From: an uncultured Bryobacteraceae bacterium
Lineage (GTDB): Bacteria > Acidobacteriota > Terriglobia > Bryobacterales > Bryobacteraceae
NCBI GenBank assembly: GCA_937920635.1
Contig: CAKZUE010000054.1
Location: forward strand, 1 to 64,000
DNA: 64,000 nucleotides
Reading direction: 5' to 3'
How positions within the stretch are numbered: the first letter of the stretch is position 1; every line of letters starts with the position of its first letter. The notes under the pieces are model-generated. The model saw only the letters and a list, made by a program, of their open reading frames with translations, was not told where the DNA came from and made no database searches. Below, piece after piece: positions 1 through 8,686 of the stretch. The position numbers and the translations under genes are program-made.

Positions 1-338
1 CTCGACAGCCCCTGCGCGAAATAGTTCCACGGCAGCAGCGCCGCATACGAAAACAGCGGATACGGTATCCCGTCCGACGGCATCTTCGCCAGCTTCCCGA
101 ACACCACCGTGAACACCAGCATGCTGAACAGCGGCTGGATGATCGCCCACGCCGCCCCCAGCGCCGTCTGCTTGTAACGCACCTTTACGTCGCGCCAGAT
201 CAGGAAATACACCAGCTCCCGGTATTCCCACAGCTCCCGCAGCTTCAGCCCCACCCAGCCGCGCGAAGGCTCGATCACCAGCACCGGCGCTTCCGCCGCC
301 CCCGCCGCTGCCGCCATGTTGGATTCCCGTGCCGCCAT
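1..338 (-). CDS. ABC-2 type polysaccharide export permease (partial, N-terminus only)
   Basis: This is the N-terminal 112 or so residues of an inner-membrane ABC-2 permease, the Wzm/TagG-type subunit that exports polysaccharide or its lipid-linked precursor. The cytoplasmic start is followed by the family hallmark [17 protein letters not shown] and then a first membrane segment with [19 protein letters not shown]. The periplasmic stretch contains [17 protein letters not shown], also typical of the family. The ATG directly follows the TGA of the tyrosine kinase gene, so the two are co-transcribed and probably translationally coupled. The rest of the gene, and presumably the partner ATPase, lie beyond the window edge. 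Family assignment is confident; the substrate is not known. Confidence 0.9.
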   Translation of the reverse strand, partial: MAARESNMAAAAGAAEAPVLVIEPSRGWVGLKLRELWEYRELVYFLIWRDVKVRYKQTALGAAWAIIQPLFSMLVFTVVFGKLAKMPSDGIPYPLFSYAALLPWNYFAQGLS

Positions 339-2726
339 TCAGCTCTCCATCGGACGGTAGTAGTCGTAATACTTCTTGTAGTAGCTCCGACCCGCGCCGC
401 TCGGCGTCCACTGGTTCAGCACCGTGCCCAGGATCCGCGTCCCGTCTTCCTTCAGCCGCCGCACCACCTGCAACGCGTCCGCCTGCTTCGTCTCCCCGGC
501 CCGCAGCACCAGAATCACTCCGTCGCTGCGCTGCCCCGTCACCCGCGCGTCGCTCACCAGCAGCACCGGCGGCGTGTCCACAAACACATAATCGAACTCC
601 GCCCGGAACCGCTCCAGCAGCGCCGCGAACCGGTCCGAGTGCACCGCCGCCCCCACGTTCTTCATCGGCGGTCCGCTCGGCAGCACATACAGATTGCGGA
701 TCTCCGTCGCCCGGAAGAACGCCTCCCGAGGATACGCGCTCACCGCCGTCTCGTCCTCCAGCAGGTCCGCCAGCCCCCACGTGTTCTCCAGCCCGAACAG
801 CACGTGCTGCTTCGGCTTGCGCAGATCCGCGTCCACCAGCAGCACCTGCCGCCCCATCTCCGCCAGCGCCATCGCCAGGTTCGCCGCCACCGTGCTCTTG
901 CCGTCCTGCGGGTTCGGGCTCGTCACCGTCACCAGCCGGCACTTCTCCCCGTCCGCCGTAAACAGCAGCGACGTCAGCACCGCCCGGAAACTCTCCTGCA
1001 GCAGCGTCGGCCGGTCCCCGTGGCGGATCACCTCCACGGGTATCGATCCATTCCCGTTTCCCGCATCCAGCAGCCCCTTCCCCTCTGCCGCCCCGCCTCC
1101 GCGCAGCTTCACCCATCCCCGCTTCGGCTGGAACAGATCCCCGCTGGGTATCACCCCCAGCTCCGGCAGTTGCAGCACCGCCACCGGCTCGCCCGGCTTC
1201 TGGAACTTCATCTCCCCGTGGAACAGCAGCACCGCCAGCACCCCGCCCAGCAGCAGCCCCGTCACCAGCCCCAGCCCGCCGCCCAGATACACGTTCCGCA
1301 AAATCGCCCGCCCGCTCGGCGCCGCCGCGTCGATCACCCGCACGTTCTGCGTCGGCACCGCCGTCGCAATCCCCGCCTGGTTCACCTGTTGCAGCAGGTT
1401 GTTGTAAATCTGCCGGTTCGACTCCACCTCCCGCTTCAGCAGGTTGTATTGCAGCGTCTGGTCCGCCTGGCTCCGCACCTGTCCCGTCTGCGCCGCAAAC
1501 GAGCCCCGCAGCAGTTGCTCCCGCCGCTGCGCCGCCTCCAGGTCCGTCCGCAGCCGCTCCACCACCGCCTCCCGCTCCTGCGCGATCGCCTTCCGCAGCT
1601 CCGCCATCTGCGCCTTCAGCCGCAACACCCGCGGATGCGTCTCCGTGAACGTCGTCGTCAGGTCCGCGTACTGCTTCTCCAGATCCAGCAACTGCCCCCG
1701 CAGTTGCAGCAGCGCCGAGCTCGCGATCCCCTCCGGCAGGTTCTCCGGTCCGCTCTTCAGCGCCGTCTCATACCGCGATTGCCTCACGATCCGGTCCGTC
1801 TGGATCTGCGCCAGCTCCCGTTGCAGCGCCAGCATCTTCGCGTCCGCCAGCGTCAGCCCCTGCTGCGCCTGGTCCGTCGACACCGCATCCAGCCCCACAC
1901 GCGTCACAAACTCCTTCAGCCGCGTCTCCGCCTCCTCCAGCTTCTGTTTCTGCTCTTTCATCTGGCTTTCCAGCCACTGGTTCGTCGTCTTCGAGCTCCG
2001 CGCCCGCGTCTCCAGCCCCTGCTCCTGGTACTCCGCCACCAGCACGTTCACAAACTCGGATCCCACCTCCGGAATCGTCGACTGGCACGACACCCGCACC
2101 ACCCGCGTCCCTTCCACCGCCTGCGCCCGCGCCGAACCCACCGCCGTCTGGATCGCCTCCCGCATCGCCTCCACCGGGCTGGACGGACCCAGCCCAACAG
2201 CGCCCCGGATGGCATTGAACGCCCGCGCCACCCCGCTGCCCGCCGGCGGCAGCGTCGGGATCGTCTCCCGCTCCAGCCGCTCCGCCGCCCGCTGCTTCAG
2301 CGTCGAGCTGTTCAGGATCTCCACCTGCGTCAGGATGTTCGCCTGCGACGCCGAGTAGATCCCGCCGCTCGCCTGCGGGTCCACCTGCGCCAGCCCCATG
2401 AAGTTCTCGTTGATCCCCTGGATCTCCAGCGTCGCCTCCGCCGGATAGGTCAGCGGCTTCGGCAGCACCACCGCCAGCCCGATCACCAGCCCCGCCGCCG
2501 CCAGCCCCGCCAGCAGCCCCTTCCGCTGCCGCAGCGCTTGCAGGTAATCGCTGAACGTCCGCGCCTGGAGCATGTCGGCGAACGTTCCCGCCCCGCCTTC
2601 GCCCGCCATCCCGTAAGGCCCGTACCCATACCCGTATCCATACCCGGGCGCGCCCCCGGGCGCCGGAACCTCGGCGCCCTCGCTCCGCGCCGGCGTCAAC
2701 GCATTCCTTTCTTCCGGCTGTCCCAT
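339..2726 (-). CDS. Wzc/ExoP-like polysaccharide co-polymerase with bacterial tyrosine kinase domain
   Basis: A 795-residue inner-membrane protein that controls exopolysaccharide chain length and export through cycles of autophosphorylation. A Tyr/Gly-rich N-terminus (GYGYGYGYGPYG) precedes a Wzz domain with a membrane helix near residues 65-85. A long periplasmic coiled coil with the GNVR-type region follows, then a second helix near 475-497 and a cytoplasmic BY-kinase. The kinase shows Walker A PQDGKST (606-612), Walker A' LLVDADLRKP (about 629-638), Walker B VFVDTPP (about 714-720) and a C-terminal tyrosine cluster with six Tyr at 782-790. I chose the ATG at 2726, preceded by GGGGAG, over an in-frame start ten codons upstream. 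It lies between the SLBB export gene and an ABC-2 permease, which supports a role in polysaccharide secretion. Confidence 0.93.
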   Translation of the reverse strand: MGQPEERNALTPARSEGAEVPAPGGAPGYGYGYGYGPYGMAGEGGAGTFADMLQARTFSDYLQALRQRKGLLAGLAAAGLVIGLAVVLPKPLTYPAEATLEIQGINENFMGLAQVDPQASGGIYSASQANILTQVEILNSSTLKQRAAERLERETIPTLPPAGSGVARAFNAIRGAVGLGPSSPVEAMREAIQTAVGSARAQAVEGTRVVRVSCQSTIPEVGSEFVNVLVAEYQEQGLETRARSSKTTNQWLESQMKEQKQKLEEAETRLKEFVTRVGLDAVSTDQAQQGLTLADAKMLALQRELAQIQTDRIVRQSRYETALKSGPENLPEGIASSALLQLRGQLLDLEKQYADLTTTFTETHPRVLRLKAQMAELRKAIAQEREAVVERLRTDLEAAQRREQLLRGSFAAQTGQVRSQADQTLQYNLLKREVESNRQIYNNLLQQVNQAGIATAVPTQNVRVIDAAAPSGRAILRNVYLGGGLGLVTGLLLGGVLAVLLFHGEMKFQKPGEPVAVLQLPELGVIPSGDLFQPKRGWVKLRGGGAAEGKGLLDAGNGNGSIPVEVIRHGDRPTLLQESFRAVLTSLLFTADGEKCRLVTVTSPNPQDGKSTVAANLAMALAEMGRQVLLVDADLRKPKQHVLFGLENTWGLADLLEDETAVSAYPREAFFRATEIRNLYVLPSGPPMKNVGAAVHSDRFAALLERFRAEFDYVFVDTPPVLLVSDARVTGQRSDGVILVLRAGETKQADALQVVRRLKEDGTRILGTVLNQWTPSGAGRSYYKKYYDYYRPMES

Positions 2727-2740
2727 CTTCGTCTCCCCTT

Positions 2741-3745
2741 TCACCGCCGCACCCACACCCAGATCAGGCTCGTGATCAGCGCCGGCACGGCGATCAGGCC
2801 GAGCTGCGCCGCCGTCCGTCCCGCCCCGGATTTCCGCGGAATGTACAATACATCGTTTGCCATCAAGGGAAAATCATTCGCTTTTCCCTGGAAAATCGCC
2901 CGCAAATTCACCGGAATTTCCGCTCTCTGGCTCGTGTCCCCCACCACCCGCAGCACCCGCGCCTTCTCCAGGTCCGCCGCCGGCCCAGCCCCCGCCATCG
3001 CCAGGATCTGCGCCGCCGTCAGATGCTCCCGGTCCTCCAGCGGAAACGCCCCGCTCCGCGCCACCTCGCCCGTCACGTACACCGGCTCCAGCTTCATCGC
3101 CACCACCACGTCCTGCGGCTTCATCACGATGTTGTCCGCCGGATCCGCCAGCTCCCCCGTCACCGTCAGGGCAACTTCCCCGTACGTCGTCTTCCCGTCG
3201 GTCGCCTCCGTCACGTTCTTCAGGTCCAGCCGCCCCTGCTCCGCCCGCCGGATCACCCGCACCCGCCGCATCGCCGTCGGCAGCAGCCCGCCCGTCCGCA
3301 TCAGCACCTCCCCCAGCGTCTCCGGACGCGTCCCCAGCGGATACACCCCCGGCTGCTTGAACGCTCCCACCAGGTACACCGGGTTCGCCACCTCCTGCGG
3401 CCGCGCCGTCTCGATCACGCTCACCACCACCTGCGGCGTCCGCACAAACAGCTTCAGCCGGTCGATCAGCGCCGCCTCCAGTTGCTCCACCGTCAGCCCC
3501 CCCGCCCGGATCCGCCCCACCACCGGCAGGTTCAGAAACCCTTCCCCGTCGATCCGGAACGGCTTCTCGCTGATTTCTTCCACGTTCTGCGCCCGGATCA
3601 CGATCTGGTCGCCCGGACTCAGCACGTACACCGGCCGCGGCCCTTCCTCCTGCCCCGCCGGCGGCGCAGCAGGCGCAGGCGCAGGCGCCTGCTGCGCCAG
3701 CGCCGCCACCGCCAAAAATCCCATCAAAGCCAGAATTCGCCTCAT
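2741..3745 (-). CDS. Polysaccharide export outer-membrane protein (Wza-like, SLBB domains)
   Basis: A 334-residue exported protein expected to form the outer-membrane or periplasmic channel of the polysaccharide secretion machine. The N-terminus (MRRILALMGFLAVAALAQ) is a Sec signal without a clear lipobox, followed by a Pro/Ala linker. A Poly_export domain begins at YVLSPGDQIVIR (about residue 40). Two SLBB repeats contain VYLVGAFKQPGVYPL and VYVTGEVARSGAFPL. The hydrophobic C-terminal helix (ALITSLIWVWV) fits the Wza-type pore helix. The ATG at 3745 follows GAGGAAAG and was preferred to a longer frame whose first 87 residues are low-complexity. The stop lies 14 bases before the tyrosine kinase start, so the two are one transcription unit. 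Confidence 0.9.
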   Translation of the reverse strand: MRRILALMGFLAVAALAQQAPAPAPAAPPAGQEEGPRPVYVLSPGDQIVIRAQNVEEISEKPFRIDGEGFLNLPVVGRIRAGGLTVEQLEAALIDRLKLFVRTPQVVVSVIETARPQEVANPVYLVGAFKQPGVYPLGTRPETLGEVLMRTGGLLPTAMRRVRVIRRAEQGRLDLKNVTEATDGKTTYGEVALTVTGELADPADNIVMKPQDVVVAMKLEPVYVTGEVARSGAFPLEDREHLTAAQILAMAGAGPAADLEKARVLRVVGDTSQRAEIPVNLRAIFQGKANDFPLMANDVLYIPRKSGAGRTAAQLGLIAVPALITSLIWVWVRR

Positions 3746-3795
3746 CTTTCCTCGCTTATTTCGTCCCGCTTTCGCCGCTTCGTCTCCCCATTTTC

Positions 3796-4068
3796 CTACA
3801 TCCCGCCCCGCGCTTTCAGAGTCTGCGCGCCCTCCAGCTTCGCCTCCACCTTTTCCAGCATCTCGGTCAGCTTCGCAATCCGCTCCTGCAACTCTTCCAC
3901 CCGCTCCCCGCCCGGAAACCGCCCGTCCCGCCGCTCCCGCAGAAACGTCCGCACCAAATCCGACAGGCTCCTCGCTCCCGTCTGCTCGCACATCGCGTGC
4001 AGCCACGCATACTCTTCTTCCGACACCCGGAAATACACCAGCTTCGACCGCGCCCTCAACACCGTCAT
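3796..4068 (-). CDS. Small ribbon-helix-helix-like protein with C-terminal coiled coil
   Basis: A 90-residue basic protein. Residues 9-46 (KLVYFRVSEEEYAWLHAMCE, then GARSLSDLVRTFLRERR) read as a beta strand followed by two helices, the ribbon-helix-helix layout of MetJ/Arc/CopG DNA-binding proteins. Residues 55-82 form a heptad-like helix (VEELQERIAKLTEMLEKVEAKL) that could dimerise it. Its ATG overlaps the TGA of the sugar dehydratase gene by four bases (ATGA), so it is translationally coupled in the middle of the polysaccharide operon. A role as operon regulator or adaptor is inference; no target site was identified. Confidence 0.72.
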   Translation of the reverse strand: MTVLRARSKLVYFRVSEEEYAWLHAMCEQTGARSLSDLVRTFLRERRDGRFPGGERVEELQERIAKLTEMLEKVEAKLEGAQTLKARGGM

Positions 4069-5990
4069 GCCGTGCCTCCTCGAATCTTCTCCCTCTCCGT
4101 CCAGCCGCCTTGCTCCAGCCGCTCCCGCCACCCTTCCCCCACCTCGAACTCCGGCGCCATCTCCTTCAGCAGCGCCACCGCCCCAACCTCGTCCCGCCGC
4201 TCCACCACGTCCCGCGCCCGCTCCATCCACTCCACCACCTCCGCATGCCGCGCCGCCTCGCCCCGGAACACCTTGATCTTCTCGTGCGATGTCGGCGCGA
4301 TCCGCTCCCCCTCGCTGATTACCTCCTCGTACAGCTTCTCCCCCGGACGCAGCCCCGTGTACCGGATTTCGATGTCCTGGTTCGGTTCCAACCCGGCGAG
4401 CCGGATCATGTTCGCCGCCAGGTCCGCAATCCGGATCAGCTCCCCCATGTCCAGCACGAACACCTCGCCCCCCTCCCCCATCGCCGACGCCTGCAACACA
4501 AGCTGCACCGCCTCTTCCGTCAGCATGAAGAACCGCCGCACCTCCGGATGCGTCACCGTCACCGGTCCCCCCTCCGCAATCTGCTTCTGGAAGATCGGCA
4601 CCACGCTTCCGCTCGAACCCAGCACATTGCCGAACCGCACCGACATGTACCGCGTCCGCCCGCCGTCCAGATGATTGAAGCTGGACACCACCAGCTCCGC
4701 CGCCCGCTTCGTCGCCCCCATCACGTTCGCCGGATTCACCGCCTTGTCCGACGAAATCATCACGAACGACCGCGCCCCTGCCTCGAACGCCGTCCGCGCC
4801 AGGTTCCACGTCCCCAGCACATTCGTGTGCAGCGCCGCCACCGGATGCGCCTCCATCAGCGGCACGTGCTTGTACGCCGCCGCATGGTAAACCACCTCCA
4901 CCCCGTGCCGCCCGAACAGCTCCCGCACGTCCCCTTCGTTCCGGATGTCGCACACCGCCGCCGCCACCCGCACCTGCGGATGCTTCTTCCGCACATCCAG
5001 GTCGATCTCGAACAGCCCGCTCTCGCTCTGGTCCGCCAGCACCAGCAGCTCCGGCTCGAACATCGCAATCTGATGGCTCAGCACCCTCCCGATCGAGCCC
5101 GCCGCCCCCGTCACCAGCACCACCCGCCCCTTCAGTTTTGCGCTGATCTGCGCCTTGTCCAGCCGGATCGGCTCCCGCCCCAGCAGGTCCTCCACCGCCA
5201 CCTCGCGCAACTGCCCGCTCAGCCCCTTGCCCTGCAACAGCCCGCCCAGCCCCGGCAGGATCCGGCACGGCAGCCCCGCCGCCCGGCAGTTCGCCATCGC
5301 CTCCCGCACCTGCCGCCCCGTCGCCGACGGCATCGAAATCACCACCTCGTCCACCACCACTCCGCGCCGCCGCAGCCGCTCCGCAACCTTGATCAGATCC
5401 CGCCCCGCCCCCAGCACCCGGTGCCCGCTCACCACCTCCCCGCGCAGCGCCGGCTCGTCGTCGATGAAGCCCACCACCCGGCAACCCAGATCCTGGTTCG
5501 TCCTCATCTCCCGCGCCAGCGCGATCCCCGCCGCCCCGGCTCCATAGACCAACAACTGCTTCCGCCCCTTGCCCCCCGGCTCCTGCGTCGTCAGCTCCTT
5601 TGTGATCCGCGCCAGCATCCGCAGCCCGCCCGTCAATACCGTGCAGACCACAAAGTCGATCACGTAAATGCTGCGCGGCACCAGGCTCCCCTGCGTCGCC
5701 AGCAGCAGCGCGCTGAACACCGCCGAACCCACGAAATTCGCCGCCACCAGCCGCATCAGATCCCGCGTGTCCGTCCAGCGCCACCAGCCGTGATGCAGCC
5801 CCGCCGCGAAAAACACCCCCAGCTTCACCACCACCGCCGCCGCCGCCACCAGCGGCATCATTTGCCGCTCCGCCTTCGGCACCGACAGATCGAACCGCAG
5901 CAGGTACGCCGCCACCACGCTGAATGCCGCTGCCCCCGCCAGCATCGCCGCAATGGCCAGCCGCCGGTGCCGCTCAACCCACGTCCGCAT
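4065..5990 (-). CDS. FlaA1/WbpM/CapD-type nucleoside-diphosphate-sugar 4,6-dehydratase
   Basis: A 641-residue membrane-anchored SDR enzyme, most likely a UDP-HexNAc 4,6-dehydratase making the first intermediate of a deoxyamino sugar for the polysaccharide. About four N-terminal membrane helices (residues 10-110) precede a CoA-binding-like Rossmann fold (LLVYGAGAAGIALA). The catalytic SDR domain follows, with VLVTGAAGSIGRVL near 293. The motif SSDKAVNPANVMGATKR carries Met where ordinary SDRs have the catalytic Tyr, as in the WbpM/PglF/FlaA1 branch. The ATG at 5990 follows GGAGGGG and overlaps the end of the glycosyltransferase gene by 17 bases. It ends in an ATGA overlap with the ribbon-helix-helix-like gene. 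Confidence 0.92.
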   Translation of the reverse strand: MRTWVERHRRLAIAAMLAGAAAFSVVAAYLLRFDLSVPKAERQMMPLVAAAAVVVKLGVFFAAGLHHGWWRWTDTRDLMRLVAANFVGSAVFSALLLATQGSLVPRSIYVIDFVVCTVLTGGLRMLARITKELTTQEPGGKGRKQLLVYGAGAAGIALAREMRTNQDLGCRVVGFIDDEPALRGEVVSGHRVLGAGRDLIKVAERLRRRGVVVDEVVISMPSATGRQVREAMANCRAAGLPCRILPGLGGLLQGKGLSGQLREVAVEDLLGREPIRLDKAQISAKLKGRVVLVTGAAGSIGRVLSHQIAMFEPELLVLADQSESGLFEIDLDVRKKHPQVRVAAAVCDIRNEGDVRELFGRHGVEVVYHAAAYKHVPLMEAHPVAALHTNVLGTWNLARTAFEAGARSFVMISSDKAVNPANVMGATKRAAELVVSSFNHLDGGRTRYMSVRFGNVLGSSGSVVPIFQKQIAEGGPVTVTHPEVRRFFMLTEEAVQLVLQASAMGEGGEVFVLDMGELIRIADLAANMIRLAGLEPNQDIEIRYTGLRPGEKLYEEVISEGERIAPTSHEKIKVFRGEAARHAEVVEWMERARDVVERRDEVGAVALLKEMAPEFEVGEGWRERLEQGGWTEREKIRGGTA

Positions 5991-7056
5991 GGCGCGCCCC
6001 TCCGTTTTTCTCCACCGCCTCGCGCAACACACGCATCCACCCGCCCATCACGCCGCGCCAGTCATGCCGCTCCGCCTTCCGCCGCGCCATCACGCTCAGC
6101 CGCCCGCTCAGCCCTTCCTCGTTCACCACGCGCAGCACCGCCTTTGCCATTCCATCGGCATCCCCCGGCTGCACCAGCAGACCGTCCGCGCCGTCTTCCA
6201 CCAGATACGGCACCCCGCCCGGGTTCGTGCTCACCACGCACAGCCCGCACGCCATCGCTTCCAGCACGCTCACCGGCGTGTTGTCAATGTTCGCCGTGTT
6301 CAGAAACACATCCGCCTCGGCCAGCGCCTCCCCCACCGCTTCCTTCGGAATCGCGCCGCGCAGCTCCAGCGCCTCCCCCACGCCCAGCCGACGCGCCGCC
6401 GCCCGCACACGCTCGAGGATCCCGTCCTTGTCCGCCCCGTACATCACGAGCCGCGCCTCCGGCGGCCCCACCCTCACCCGCCGCAGCACCTCCACCGCCA
6501 TCTCCGGGTTGTAGATCTCATGGAACGACCGCAGCCACACCAACCGCGCCCGCGCGCGCGCCCGCAACCGGAACGGGTAGCGCTCCAGCTCGATCGCATT
6601 CGGAATCACCTGAATATCGCGCCGCCATCCCGCCAGCGCGTCCCGCAGATACCCGCTCGGCGCTGCCACCGCATCGGCCAGCCCCAGCAGCCGCCCCACC
6701 CGCGCCCCGTGCCTTTGCGCGAATTCCGGCAGCTTCCCCCCATGCAGCGCCAGCACCACCGCCCTGCCTCGCGCCTTCGCCGCCCGCGCCGCCGCCTCGG
6801 CCCACCGGAACGCCTGCCCGCTGTAGACGTCGATCACCGCCACCCGGTAGGGCCCACGCGCCCCCAGCGCCGCCGCCACCATGTCCGCCATCCGTGCCGG
6901 CCGGAAATACCACGAGGACGCCCGCACCACCTCCAGCCCGGCCGCCTCCAGCCGCATCGCCAGGTCCTCGCTATAGGTCCGCCGCCCGTCATGCCCGGAC
7001 AGGAAATTCCCGATCAACAAAACCGGCGAGATTTGTTTTATAGCCGGCCCCGTCAC
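5974..7056 (-). CDS. GT4-type glycosyltransferase, group 1
   Basis: A 360-residue cytosolic or membrane-associated GT-B glycosyltransferase for polysaccharide assembly. The N-terminal acceptor domain opens with LLIGNFLSGHDGRRTYSED. The C-terminal donor domain has IQVIPNAIELERYPF, the VWLRSFHEIYNPEMAVE region and NTPVSVLEAMACGLCVVST, containing the nucleotide-sugar-binding E-x7-E signature of GT4. The chosen start is GTG at 7054-7056, which overlaps the TGA of the O-antigen ligase gene as GTGA. No other in-frame ATG gives a complete N-terminal Rossmann strand. Donor and acceptor sugars cannot be predicted. Confidence 0.88.
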   Translation of the reverse strand: MTGPAIKQISPVLLIGNFLSGHDGRRTYSEDLAMRLEAAGLEVVRASSWYFRPARMADMVAAALGARGPYRVAVIDVYSGQAFRWAEAAARAAKARGRAVVLALHGGKLPEFAQRHGARVGRLLGLADAVAAPSGYLRDALAGWRRDIQVIPNAIELERYPFRLRARARARLVWLRSFHEIYNPEMAVEVLRRVRVGPPEARLVMYGADKDGILERVRAAARRLGVGEALELRGAIPKEAVGEALAEADVFLNTANIDNTPVSVLEAMACGLCVVSTNPGGVPYLVEDGADGLLVQPGDADGMAKAVLRVVNEEGLSGRLSVMARRKAERHDWRGVMGGWMRVLREAVEKNGGARHADVG

Positions 7057-8450
7057 CGCGCGAACCGCTCCTTCTGCTCGAGCGCCACCCCCGGCAGCAC
7101 CGTCAGGAACGCCATCCCGACGGCCAGCCCCGGCGCCGACGTCCGCATCGCGTTCACCAGCATGTAGGCCAGCGGCCACACCATCAGCCCCAGCAGCAGC
7201 CCGCGGTAGGGCCGCAGCTCCCGCGCCTCCAGAATCGCCACCCCCCGCCGGAACAATAACCAGAACAGCGTCAGGTACGCCGCCACCCCGAACAGCCCGT
7301 GCTCCGACAGCGCCCGCGTATACTCCGTGTGCGCCGTCACCCCGCTCGGATGGAAAAACCGCGAGATCCCCACCCCCACTCCGAACACCGGAAACTCCTG
7401 GAACACCGCCCAGTCGGCCGATGCCAGCCTCTCCCGCCCCGACATTTCCTTCTCCTGGAACCTCTCCGCCAGCTTCCCGCCCGTGTAGGCGTTCAACAGC
7501 GGAAACGCCAGCGCCAGCACCAGCACCACCGCCGCGAGCCCCGCCAGAATCCGCCCCTTGTACCGGTGCCCCGCCAGCAGCCACGGCGCCGTCAGCACCA
7601 GCGTCCCGCCGAGCGACAGCACCCCGCCGCGGGAAAACGTCATCGCGCTTTGCAGCGTGAACGCCGCCGCCAGCCCCGCCAGCATCACCCGCTGCTTCCA
7701 TCCCGTGCGCGCCAGCAGCGACGCCACCAGCGCCAGCAGCGCCCCCATCGCCAGCGACGACGCCACCTGGTTCGGTCCGAATCCCCCGCTCGTCTGAAAA
7801 TTCGACTCCGTCCCGAACCGCACCTGCTGCATATAAGACGACCGCACCGTCACCGCCAGCACCCCGCACAGCGGCGCCGCAAACGCCACGCACGCCCGCC
7901 ACATCTCCCCCGCCGAGATCCGCAGATTCGAGCAATACAGGATCGCCAGCGTCAGCGCAATCGGCCCCGACAGATGGAACATCACCTGCTTGCGGAACGT
8001 GTCGAACGGAAAGTACACGAACGGAAACACCGCCGCCGGCAGCAACAGAACCAGATACAGCACCGCGTGCCCCGGCAGCCGCACCCGCTTCAGCCGGATC
8101 AGCCCGATGAAAAACAGCAGCGACACCGCATACTTCGCCGTCTCGTGAAACGTGTACGCCTTCGACATCCGCCACAGCACTTCCGAGCCGCTCACGTAGC
8201 AGGCGCACATCAGCACCACCGCCGGATTTTTCGTCGACAGGCTGATCGCCAGCGCCGCCAGGATCGTCGCGAACGTGTGCAGCGTCGCGAGCTGCCAGAT
8301 CTGCCGCATCGCGAGCCCCAGCGCCACATGCAGCGCAAACACGAGCACCAGCCGTCGCGGCTCGGGCATTTCGTCGAGCCACGCGCGCGCCACCGCGCCT
8401 GCCTGGCTCCATTGCGCAGGCCACCGAAGAGCAATTCCTGGCGTTGTCAT
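7053..8450 (-). CDS. O-antigen ligase/polymerase-like membrane protein (Wzy/WaaL superfamily)
   Basis: A 465-residue polytopic membrane protein with about ten to twelve hydrophobic helices and the large periplasmic loop of the Wzy_C/O-antigen ligase family. The motif FGVGVGISRF (GxGxG) lies in the loop near EFPVFGVG, and TAHTEYTRALSEHGLFG provides the family His-x-x-Tyr/Glu cluster thought to bind the undecaprenyl-linked donor. It is the first gene of the minus-strand polysaccharide operon. The ATG at 8450 is preferred. A GTG 48 bases upstream is also in frame, and neither has a strong ribosome-binding site, so the start is uncertain. It overlaps the following glycosyltransferase gene by four bases. 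Confidence 0.85.
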   Translation of the reverse strand: MTTPGIALRWPAQWSQAGAVARAWLDEMPEPRRLVLVFALHVALGLAMRQIWQLATLHTFATILAALAISLSTKNPAVVLMCACYVSGSEVLWRMSKAYTFHETAKYAVSLLFFIGLIRLKRVRLPGHAVLYLVLLLPAAVFPFVYFPFDTFRKQVMFHLSGPIALTLAILYCSNLRISAGEMWRACVAFAAPLCGVLAVTVRSSYMQQVRFGTESNFQTSGGFGPNQVASSLAMGALLALVASLLARTGWKQRVMLAGLAAAFTLQSAMTFSRGGVLSLGGTLVLTAPWLLAGHRYKGRILAGLAAVVLVLALAFPLLNAYTGGKLAERFQEKEMSGRERLASADWAVFQEFPVFGVGVGISRFFHPSGVTAHTEYTRALSEHGLFGVAAYLTLFWLLFRRGVAILEARELRPYRGLLLGLMVWPLAYMLVNAMRTSAPGLAVGMAFLTVLPGVALEQKERFAR

Positions 8451-8591
8451 CACGGGGATCAGTCTGGCTACGGCGCCAAACCTGAATGGGGGATCCACCC
8501 GGCTATCGAGGACAGGCTACCGCCCTGAAAGTCCCATCCCTGAGGGTTTTTCTGTCTCCAGGGACTCTCCACGGGCAGTTGCTGTGGGAGT

Positions 8592-8620
8592 ATGATCGCA
8601 TCCCGTCAGACAACTGTCAA
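8592..8620 (-). promoter_or_regulatory. Candidate sigma70-type promoter of the polysaccharide operon
   Basis: On the minus strand a perfect TTGACA (8615-8620) is followed after exactly 17 bases by GATCAT (8592-8597, 4 of 6 matches to TATAAT). It lies 140-170 bases upstream of the first polysaccharide gene and points towards it. The predicted transcript would have a leader of roughly 135 bases. No strong hairpin or riboswitch was recognised in the leader. Confidence 0.55.
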
Positions 8621-8686
8621 GAGATTCTGGTACGAACGCTTATAATTTACCGGAGATTCATTAATATGGGTGAAGCCATGCTGAAA

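Noticed and set aside
639-7043. A 2134-codon open frame on the plus strand, antisense to the polysaccharide operon
   Set aside because: The product is Arg/Pro/His-rich with no fold-like pattern. It comes from the extreme third-position G/C bias of the real minus-strand genes, which removes stop codons in the opposite frame.
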